NCBI GenBank assembly: GCA_023406715.1
Contig: JAEXVC010000065.1
Span: 1 to 20,442, forward strand
Length of the DNA stretch: 20,442 bases
Origin: Bacteroidota bacterium
GTDB taxonomy: Bacteria; Bacteroidota; Bacteroidia; Bacteroidales; Tenuifilaceae
Direction of reading: 5' to 3'
Below the pieces are notes generated by a model. The model saw only the letters and a program-made list of their open reading frames with translations. It was not told the origin of the DNA and searched no databases. The position numbers and the translations under genes are program-made. Positions 5,489 to 12,001 of this stretch are shown here, piece by piece. Position 1 is the stretch's first letter. Each line of letters starts with the position of its first letter.

Positions 5489-7129
5489 ATGATTTCAGTT
5501 GACGGATTAACAGTAGAGTTTGGCGGTACTACGCTTTTTAAGGATATCTCGTTTGCTATTAACGAGAAGGATAGAATTGCGCTGATGGGTAAGAACGGTG
5601 CAGGAAAGTCCACGCTGCTTAAGATTTTGGCAGGGGAGAGGACACCTTCCCGCGGAGTGGTTTCAGCCCCCAACGATGCTGTTATTGCCTATCTGCCTCA
5701 GCACCTGATGACCGATAATAAGATGTCGGTTTTTGAGGAGACATCACAAGCATTTGCTCATATTTTTGAGATGGAGGCCAAGATTGAGGCAATGAATGCC
5801 GAATTGGCCAGCCGAACCGATTACGAGTCGCCAGAGTACTACAAGTTAATTGAGGATGTTACCACTTTAAGCGAAAAGTTCTATTCCATTGAAGAGGTAA
5901 ACTATCAGGCTGAGGTTGAGAAAATTCTATTGGGATTAGGCTTTGTCCGCGAGGATTTTAACCGCCCAACTAGCGATTTCAGCGGAGGTTGGCGTATGCG
6001 TATTGAGTTGGCCAAGATTCTGCTCAAGAAGCCCGATTTAATCCTGCTCGATGAGCCCACAAACCATTTGGATATTGAATCGATTCAGTGGTTGGAGGAT
6101 TTCCTGATTAATAGCGCCAAGGCGGTAATTGTGATATCGCACGACCGTGCTTTTGTCGATAATATTACCAACCGTACCATTGAGGTTACGCTTGGACGAA
6201 TTTACGATTACAAGGTAAACTACTCAAAGTACCTCGAGTTGCGTAAGGAACGTCGAATTCAGCAGCAGAAGGCTTGGGAGGAGCAACAAAAGATGATTGC
6301 CGAAACCGAGGAGTTCATTGAGCGTTTTAAGGGAACTTACTCCAAAACCAACCAGGTTAAGAGTAGGGTAAAAATGCTGGATAAACTCGATATGGTTGAG
6401 ATTGACGAGGAGGATACATCGGCGCTGAAGTTGCGTTTTCCGCCATCACCACGTTCTGGAAATCACCCAGTAATTGTTGATAGGGTTGGAAAATCGTACG
6501 GCGACCATTTGGTATTCCAGAACGCCACTTTCACCCTTGAACGAGGCGATAAGATTGCCTTTGTGGGTAAGAATGGCGAGGGAAAATCTACCCTTGTTAA
6601 GGCCATTATGAAGCAAATTGACCACGATGGAAATCTTAGCCTTGGGCATAATGTAATGGTGGGCTATTTTGCTCAGAACGAGGCATCGCTTCTCGATGAA
6701 GAGGTAACCGTTTACCAAACCATTGATGATGTAGCTGTAGGCGATATTCGTACTAAAATTAAGGATTTGTTGGGTGCATTTATGTTTGGTGGCGATAGCT
6801 GGACCAAAAAGGTGAAGGTTTTATCGGGAGGAGAACGTACCCGTTTGGCAATGATTAAGTTATTGCTTGAGCCTGTTAACCTGCTAATTCTTGACGAGCC
6901 AACTAATCACTTGGATTTACGCACCAAGGATATTCTGAAAGAGGCGCTACAGAACTATGATGGAACGTTAATAGTAGTATCGCACGACCGCGATTTCCTA
7001 AATGGCTTAGCGAATAAGGTTTACGAGTTTGGTAATAAGCGGGTAAAAGAGTACTTAGGCGATATTCAGTACTTCCTCGAAACTAAGAAGTTGGATAACC
7101 TGAAGGAGATAGAGCGGAAAACTAAATAA
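5489..7129 (+). CDS. ABC-F family ATPase (ribosome-associated translation factor type)
   Basis: A cytoplasmic protein of 546 residues with two ABC ATPase domains in one chain and no membrane domain, the ABC-F plan. Members bind the ribosomal E site and act as translation factors or, in some lineages, protect against antibiotics. Domain 1 has Walker A GKNGAGKST (34-42), signature SGGW (165-168), Walker B with EPTNHLD (189-195) and the H-loop SHDR (217-220). The linker (about 235-305) is rich in charged and glutamine residues, as in the P-site interaction region. Domain 2 repeats GKNGEGKST (360-368), LSGGERTR, ILDEPTNHLD and SHDRDF. Both catalytic glutamates are present. There is no long C-terminal extension, which is closer to YbiT-type than Uup-type proteins. 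I cannot tell housekeeping from resistance types here, so no symbol is given. A strong terminator follows. Confidence 0.93.
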   Translation: MISVDGLTVEFGGTTLFKDISFAINEKDRIALMGKNGAGKSTLLKILAGERTPSRGVVSAPNDAVIAYLPQHLMTDNKMSVFEETSQAFAHIFEMEAKIEAMNAELASRTDYESPEYYKLIEDVTTLSEKFYSIEEVNYQAEVEKILLGLGFVREDFNRPTSDFSGGWRMRIELAKILLKKPDLILLDEPTNHLDIESIQWLEDFLINSAKAVIVISHDRAFVDNITNRTIEVTLGRIYDYKVNYSKYLELRKERRIQQQKAWEEQQKMIAETEEFIERFKGTYSKTNQVKSRVKMLDKLDMVEIDEEDTSALKLRFPPSPRSGNHPVIVDRVGKSYGDHLVFQNATFTLERGDKIAFVGKNGEGKSTLVKAIMKQIDHDGNLSLGHNVMVGYFAQNEASLLDEEVTVYQTIDDVAVGDIRTKIKDLLGAFMFGGDSWTKKVKVLSGGERTRLAMIKLLLEPVNLLILDEPTNHLDLRTKDILKEALQNYDGTLIVVSHDRDFLNGLANKVYEFGNKRVKEYLGDIQYFLETKKLDNLKEIERKTK

Positions 7130-7132
7130 TAA

Positions 7133-7169
7133 CAAAAAATAAAACTCCAACTTGGGGTTTTATTTTTTG
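7133..7169. terminator. Strong bidirectional terminator between the ABC-F and transporter transcripts
   Basis: Bases 7133-7149 pair with 7153-7169 (up to 17 bp, one T-G wobble) around a very short loop. The A-rich left arm and T-rich right arm give a U tract in both directions. It ends the rightward ABC-F transcript and can also end the leftward transporter/small-subunit transcript, whose last stop is at 7186. Confidence 0.85.
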
Positions 7170-7185
7170 TCTATGGTGTATTATA

Positions 7186-7293
7186 CTATTTATCCTTTTT
7201 CTTTGTGGTTAAAACTTTGTAGAAAAAGTATCCGGTAAAGTAAAAAACTACTCCCCATACCAGAATTATTGTTATTAGTGCTGATGTATTCAT
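7186..7293 (-). CDS. MetS-like small subunit of an NSS transporter (35 residues)
   Basis: A tiny gene of 35 codons plus stop, starting with ATG at 7293 just 2 bases after the stop of the NSS transporter, so translation is very probably coupled. The peptide has a short polar N-terminus (MNTSA), one hydrophobic segment of about 20 residues (LITIILVWGVVFYFTGYFF) and a lysine-rich end (TTKKKDK). This matches MetS-type small subunits, single-span peptides found next to MetP-type NSS transporters and required for transport in Corynebacterium MetPS. The position, size and topology together make a chance frame unlikely. The positive C-terminus suggests a cytoplasmic tail. Function is inferred from the family and the neighbour. 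Confidence 0.82.
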   Translation of the reverse strand: MNTSALITIILVWGVVFYFTGYFFYKVLTTKKKDK

Positions 7294-7295
7294 AG

Positions 7296-9119
7296 TTAAA
7301 GTAGATTTAGTTTTTTCCTACGGTTGTATGCAAAGTAAACCATAACGGCTATTCCAACGAATAAACTTAGAAGCAGAATGCGAGCCATATCGATATAGAA
7401 AACTCTGTTAATAATGTTTCCTTTAAAGATAGGAGTGCCAACTTCTACCACATCGCCTTGTTTCACTATCACCTCGTAGTTTTTCTTTACAAGATATAGC
7501 CGTGAGTTGCCATTATTGTCTACTTGCAAGAAATCCCTTGAGTTCTCTTTAACAATGCCTTGTACTGTACCAGAACCCTCAGAGTAAAATTCATCGGCAA
7601 AGTAATCCTTATTAGGGCCAATGGCCTTGTGGGTTATCTGCCCAATAATACTCTCGTTATGGACTTTCCATCCTGTAAAACTAATTTTCGACCATTCATC
7701 ATTCTCTGGGCGAATAAGTGAACTCACGAAGACAACAATTAAAATTACTGGGGTTACATATTTTAGGATAGGAATGAATATTCTTGGTAGTTTAATATCG
7801 GCACCCTCGGTGATTTCCTTCCAACCTTTATCCAAACCAAATACCCAGGCAAACATAACCGATTCAAACATTGCGAAAACAAAGAGCGCCACGGTTCCTC
7901 CCCAGTAGTCGTACTCATCAAAAACGCCTTCTTGGAAAAATAGTACTGTTGGTAAGCCAAGTATTAGTATTGATAATCCAAATCCAATTGCAGCCTTTTT
8001 CCTACTCCATCCGTATTCATCCCTAAAAAAGCCAACAACAGGCGTTCCCATTGCTAAAGAGGATGTAATACCTGCAAAGAATAGCAATCCAAAGAAAGCC
8101 ACACCTGCTAAAGCAGACATCACTTCACCCCACTGAGCAAATAGGAAAGGCATTGTTCTGAAACCAAGACCCAAACCACCAAGATTGGTTAGCTCCACAA
8201 CCTTATCAATTCCAAAATAACCAATTGCAATAGGGATAATAATTGAACTCCCCAAAACAATCTCAACAAACTCGTTCATAAACCCAGCCGACATTGAGTT
8301 ACAAGCAATATCATCTTTCGACCCAACGTAGGATGCGTAAGCGTGAATACATCCCATACCAACCGATAGCGTAAAGAATATCTGGCCTGCAGCAGCTAGC
8401 CATACTTTAGGATTTGTTAATGAATCGAATTCTGGAGTCCAAAGGAAATTAAGTCCTAAAACTCCATCGAACGAAGCACCATCGGTACCTGCTTTTAACG
8501 AAATACCTTTAATGGTGAGGAATATTCCGAAAAATATCAGTAAAGGAACACCTATTTTAGCGGCCTTTTCAATGCCCTCGCTTAAACCCTTACTTAAAAT
8601 CCAAATATTTAATCCTAAACAAAGTAGGAAGAAAAGTATTGCCTCGAAAGGAATTCCAGTGCTCGATGTGGTAACATCTAAGTATCCACTAAAGAACGAT
8701 GCAACCTGATGCTGGTCCATTCCATTAAATGTACCTACTATGGAGTGGTAAACATATGAGATTGTCCAGCTCTCCATGTAGCAGTAGTACGATGCAATGG
8801 CAATATTGCTGAAAATTCCAAAAACACCAATGTACATCCAGAATTTACGGTTGCTCATTTTTTGCAGAATCATTGGAGTTGTGTGGTAGCCATATTTACC
8901 GCCATACCTTCCCGATGACCATTCAATTAAAAGAAGTGGAAGACCAAGTAAAACTAAACTTACAAGGTAGGGAATAATAAACGCGCCACCTCCGTTCTGC
9001 ACGGCTTGCACAGGAAAGCGCAAGAAATTACCAAAGCCCACGGCATTTCCTGCCATAGCAAGGACAAGGCCAACCCTTGATCCCCAAGCTTCGGTTCCTG
9101 GTTTTAAGTTACTACTCAT
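7296..9119 (-). CDS. Neurotransmitter:sodium symporter (NSS) family transporter, MetP-like
   Basis: An inner-membrane sodium-coupled symporter of 607 residues, probably for an amino acid or similar substrate. The LeuT-type signature GNAVGFGNFLRFP (24-36) in helix 1 and AGITSSLA (349-356) in helix 8 preserve the Na+ site residues. Helices fall at about 14-36, 45-66, 94-125, 160-176, 187-203, 237-262, 280-305, 333-360, 376-396, 407-428, 449-469 and 577-597. Between the last two is an unusual soluble insertion of about 105 residues. By LeuT topology it would face the periplasm; its end (QGDVVEVGTPIFKGN) looks like a lipoyl/biotin-type hairpin. The MetS-like peptide follows directly, which favours a MetP-type transporter for methionine or other neutral amino acids. 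The substrate cannot be read from sequence. Confidence 0.92.
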   Translation of the reverse strand: MSSNLKPGTEAWGSRVGLVLAMAGNAVGFGNFLRFPVQAVQNGGGAFIIPYLVSLVLLGLPLLLIEWSSGRYGGKYGYHTTPMILQKMSNRKFWMYIGVFGIFSNIAIASYYCYMESWTISYVYHSIVGTFNGMDQHQVASFFSGYLDVTTSSTGIPFEAILFFLLCLGLNIWILSKGLSEGIEKAAKIGVPLLIFFGIFLTIKGISLKAGTDGASFDGVLGLNFLWTPEFDSLTNPKVWLAAAGQIFFTLSVGMGCIHAYASYVGSKDDIACNSMSAGFMNEFVEIVLGSSIIIPIAIGYFGIDKVVELTNLGGLGLGFRTMPFLFAQWGEVMSALAGVAFFGLLFFAGITSSLAMGTPVVGFFRDEYGWSRKKAAIGFGLSILILGLPTVLFFQEGVFDEYDYWGGTVALFVFAMFESVMFAWVFGLDKGWKEITEGADIKLPRIFIPILKYVTPVILIVVFVSSLIRPENDEWSKISFTGWKVHNESIIGQITHKAIGPNKDYFADEFYSEGSGTVQGIVKENSRDFLQVDNNGNSRLYLVKKNYEVIVKQGDVVEVGTPIFKGNIINRVFYIDMARILLLSLFVGIAVMVYFAYNRRKKLNLL

Positions 9120-9154
9120 TTGGTTTGGTTTAGGATAGTTTGGTTAAATTTTCT

Positions 9155-9186
9155 CAAAAATAGTTTTTTATATCAAAAACTTGCAA
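9155..9186 (-). promoter_or_regulatory. Promoter of the transporter operon
   Basis: On the minus strand a TTG (9186-9184), a 21-base spacer and TATTTTTG (9162-9155) fit the Bacteroidota TTG-N19-21-TAnnTTTG pattern. It lies 35 bases before the ATG at 9119, leaving a short leader with no room for a riboswitch. Confidence 0.55.
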
Positions 9187-9249
9187 TTATGACATTTGAA
9201 TGATATGTTTTTTTAAAGTTTAATCGACATGTTATAAAAGTTTGCCAAA

Positions 9250-9283
9250 TAATAAAACAAAACCCCTCGAAAATATCGAGGGG
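9250..9283 (-). terminator. Rho-independent terminator of the malic enzyme gene
   Basis: CCCCTCGA (9263-9270) and TCGAGGGG (9276-9283) form a perfect 8-bp GC-rich stem with an AAATA loop. On the minus strand it is followed by TTTTGTTTTATT. It lies just past the malic enzyme stop at 9306 and upstream of the transporter promoter. Confidence 0.88.
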
Positions 9284-9305
9284 CAAATTATTAAAGTATT
9301 CGTTT

Positions 9306-10766
9306 TTACTTGCCTTCTATTTGTTTTACAGTCCAATCCAGGGCATCCTCAAGCATTTCAACTGGTGGGTCGGCTATAAATCCATTATCGTGTAACGATT
9401 TTGCCATTGAGCGTGAGTACTCAATATCCTTTTTGGCCATTTGGTAAGCCTCTTCCCAAGTCATTTTTGTACGGGCTACACCTTCCTTAATAGCTTGCAT
9501 TGCCACATCGGCTGCTTCAACTGGAAATACGTCAGCTTCGTCCATTGTTGGAACAATGTTATCGATGTTTATTCCACGCTTTTCAGCGTAATTTGCCAAT
9601 GAGTGTGCTGCTGCAATGGCCATTGAATCGGTAATTTTCGATGCACGAACCATTAACGCTCCCTTTAGAATGCCAGGGAAACCAATTGAGTTATTAACTT
9701 GATTTGGAAAATCGCCACGACCAGTAGCAACAATATATGCACCTGCCTCTTTTGCTGCATATGGATAAATTTCGGGAACTGGATTTGCGCATGCAAAAAC
9801 AATGGATTTTTTACCCATAACACGCACCCAATCCTGCTTAATAGTGTCGGGGCCTGGGGTTGATAGCGAGATTAATACATCGGCATCCTTCATGGCCTCC
9901 TCCATGGTGTTAATACAGTTGGGGTTGGTTTGTTCGCAAATTTCCCATTTACGGTAGAATCGTTTGTCGGCTTTGATGTCTTCGCGGTTTTTGTGTAATC
10001 CACCGTGCGAGTCGAACATAATCATTTTCTTTGGGTCGCCACCATCAGTTATAATCAATCGGGCAATGGTAGTATTTGATGCACCTGCGCCAAAGTAAAC
10101 AATCTTTACTTCGCTCAACTTTTTATTCACCAGTTTAAGTGCATTAAGTATACCGGCCAAAGTAACACAGGCTGTTCCCTGAGCATCGTCGTGCCAAACA
10201 GGAATATTGCATTCCTCACGAAGAACATCAAGCACTCTATAGCAGTTAGGCTGAGAAATATCCTCAAGGTTAACTGCACCAAAGCTATGCTGGCACATCT
10301 TTACAAAATCAATAATTTTCTCGGGGTCATTTTTGCCATCTTTTCCCTTACTATCAATACAAAGGGCAACAGCATCAACACCGCCAAGGTATTTCATGAG
10401 GAATGCCTTTCCCTCCATAACACCAAGACCACCAGCGGGGGTACAGTCTCCATCGCCAAGTACACGGGTTGAGTCACTTACAACGGCAACCAAGTTTCCT
10501 CGGTTACTTAACTCAAACGATGTGTCGTTATTATCACGTATAGTTGTAGATACCTTTGATACACCAGGTGTATACCAAACATTAAACCAGTTAAAGCCTA
10601 GCACTGGTGCTTTAGGGGCAATTTGTACCTTGCCACCGTAGAATTTATGAGCCTTCTCGCTCAGGTATTTCAAGAATAGGGTTTTGCCTTTGGCTCTTTG
10701 TTCCTCAGTCCAATTTTCTGGAAACATATCGCCAAGCTTCTCTAGTTTAAGGTTCACTCTGCTCAT
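9306..10766 (-). CDS. Malic enzyme, divergent short form (malate to pyruvate plus CO2)
   Basis: A cytoplasmic NAD(P)-dependent malic enzyme of 486 residues, oxidatively decarboxylating malate to pyruvate. The malic N-terminal domain has YTPGVS with the catalytic tyrosine Y65, and VVSDSTRVLGDGD followed by MEGKA with the catalytic lysine K120. Metal ligands appear in NLEDI (166-170) and HDD (192-194). The NAD-binding domain has YFGAGASN (224-231), CANPVPEI (326-333) and GRGDFPNQVNN (349-359). Two core motifs differ from common forms: HDDAQGTA where most have HDDQHGTA, and GAGASN where most have GAGAAG. The long phosphotransacetylase-like C-terminal domain of MaeB-type enzymes is absent. Cofactor preference cannot be decided here. 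It is divergent from sucD with 219 bases between them and has its own terminator. Confidence 0.88.
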   Translation of the reverse strand: MSRVNLKLEKLGDMFPENWTEEQRAKGKTLFLKYLSEKAHKFYGGKVQIAPKAPVLGFNWFNVWYTPGVSKVSTTIRDNNDTSFELSNRGNLVAVVSDSTRVLGDGDCTPAGGLGVMEGKAFLMKYLGGVDAVALCIDSKGKDGKNDPEKIIDFVKMCQHSFGAVNLEDISQPNCYRVLDVLREECNIPVWHDDAQGTACVTLAGILNALKLVNKKLSEVKIVYFGAGASNTTIARLIITDGGDPKKMIMFDSHGGLHKNREDIKADKRFYRKWEICEQTNPNCINTMEEAMKDADVLISLSTPGPDTIKQDWVRVMGKKSIVFACANPVPEIYPYAAKEAGAYIVATGRGDFPNQVNNSIGFPGILKGALMVRASKITDSMAIAAAHSLANYAEKRGINIDNIVPTMDEADVFPVEAADVAMQAIKEGVARTKMTWEEAYQMAKKDIEYSRSMAKSLHDNGFIADPPVEMLEDALDWTVKQIEGK

Positions 10767-10884
10767 ATTGGCTTAGTTTTTAAAGAATTATAAATTTACA
10801 GGAAATGAAAATTTCGAATTACAAGTTACTAAAAGCAACGATTAAATTCATCTAAATTATTATGTTTTTAAACCCATTTGTTGC

Positions 10885-10915
10885 TTGGATTTTTCCCTAA
10901 AAAATGTTAGGTTTG
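10885..10915 (+). promoter_or_regulatory. Promoter of sucD
   Basis: TTG (10885-10887), a 20-base spacer and TAGGTTTG (10908-10915) match the Bacteroidota promoter consensus with ideal spacing. The leader before the sucD ATG at 10986 would be about 65 bases; I see no clear structured element in it. Confidence 0.65.
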
Positions 10916-10985
10916 GCTAATATTTACAAAAACATGCCGAACAACATAGTTTTTTAGCATATTGATAATCAGTAAAAAATAACCC

Positions 10986-11858
10986 ATGAGCATACTTGTT
11001 AATAAGAACTCACGAGTAATAGTACAAGGATTTACTGGAGGTGAAGGTACTTTCCACACAACACAAATGATTGAGTATGGAACCAATGTGGTTGGAGGTG
11101 TAACGCCAGGAAAAGGTGGTGAAATGCACCTTGACTTACCTGTTTTTAATACTGTTGATGATGCTGTAAGGAAAACGGGGGCTGATGTTTCTATAATATT
11201 TGTTCCGCCTGCTTATGCGGCCGATGGTATTCTGGAAGCTGCAGCTGCAGGAATAAAATTGATTGTATGTATTAGCGAAGGGATTCCAACTGCCGATATG
11301 GTTAAAGTTAAGCATATTTTAACTGATTATCCTCAAACTCGCTTAATTGGGCCTAATTGTCCGGGTATTATTACCCCCGACGAGGCAAAAGTTGGAATTA
11401 TGCCAGGGTTTATCCACAAAAAGGGACACATTGGAGTGGTATCCCGCTCTGGAACCTTGGCTTATGAGGCTGTAGATCAACTTACAAAGTTAGGATTAGG
11501 ACAAAGTACCGGTATTGGAATAGGTGGAGACCCTATAATAGGAACAACCATTCTGGATGCTATTAAACTTTTTATGAACGATCCCGATACACATGGTATT
11601 GTTATGATTGGTGAGATTGGTGGAAGTATGGAAACCGATGCTGCTCAATGGGTTAAGGGGAATGGAACAAAACCAGTTGTAGGTTTTATTGCTGGACAAA
11701 CGGCTCCTAAAGGCCGTAGAATGGGACACGCTGGCGCAATTATCGGCGGTGCCGACGATACTGCTGCAGCAAAAATGAAAATTATGCGTGAGTGTGGCAT
11801 TCACGTTGTAGACTCACCTGCTAATATTGGAAAAACTATGCTAGATGCATTAAGGTAA
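10986..11858 (+). CDS. sucD: Succinyl-CoA ligase (ADP/GDP-forming) alpha subunit
   Basis: The alpha subunit of succinyl-CoA synthetase, a TCA-cycle enzyme interconverting succinyl-CoA and succinate with substrate-level phosphorylation. It works as a complex with the beta subunit SucC. Its 290 residues are the normal length. The CoA-binding N-terminal domain has VIVQGFTGGEGTFHT (11-25). The ligase domain has GPNCPG (122-127), SRSGTLAYE (153-161) and GIGGDPIIGT (178-187). The phosphorylated histidine is H248 in MGHAGAII. sucC is not in this window on either side, so the two subunits are either not linked or differently arranged in this genome. The gene has its own promoter and terminator and appears monocistronic. 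Confidence 0.97.
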   Translation: MSILVNKNSRVIVQGFTGGEGTFHTTQMIEYGTNVVGGVTPGKGGEMHLDLPVFNTVDDAVRKTGADVSIIFVPPAYAADGILEAAAAGIKLIVCISEGIPTADMVKVKHILTDYPQTRLIGPNCPGIITPDEAKVGIMPGFIHKKGHIGVVSRSGTLAYEAVDQLTKLGLGQSTGIGIGGDPIIGTTILDAIKLFMNDPDTHGIVMIGEIGGSMETDAAQWVKGNGTKPVVGFIAGQTAPKGRRMGHAGAIIGGADDTAAAKMKIMRECGIHVVDSPANIGKTMLDALR

Positions 11859-11880
11859 TTGACTATTTGGAACTTTTTTA

Positions 11881-11915
11881 AACAGCTCGAATGTTAAGTT
11901 CGGGCTGTTTTTTTT
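11881..11915 (+). terminator. Rho-independent terminator of sucD
   Basis: Bases 11881-11891 pair with 11899-11909 (11 bp with one T-G wobble) around a 7-base loop. A run of eight T (11908-11915) follows at once. It lies 22 bases after the sucD stop and separates it from the histidine kinase gene. Confidence 0.92.
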
Positions 11916-12001
11916 AACAGAAAACATATTGAAGTTCTTTGATGATTTAGTAAATTGTAAAACAATTTAGTTAAAACCTTTTGCCCTATACTTTCTTGAA
12001 T

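Noticed and set aside
9120..9305. Possible riboswitch (for example methionine/SAM type) before the transporter gene
   Set aside because: The likely promoter leaves a leader of only about 30 bases, and the only strong hairpin here is the malic enzyme terminator.
10333..10641. Plus-strand open frame of 102 codons opposite the malic enzyme gene
   Set aside because: It lies in the antisense of a conserved enzyme whose motifs run through the region; no domain or translation signal supports it.
11496..11804. Minus-strand open frame of 102 codons opposite sucD
   Set aside because: It is fully inside sucD, whose active-site motif lies in the same stretch; the translation is Ser/Asn/Thr-rich without family resemblance.
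11981..12001. Seven extra N-terminal residues of the histidine kinase from a TTG start
   Set aside because: The ATG at 12002 is immediately followed by a natural short polar N-terminus and the first membrane helix.
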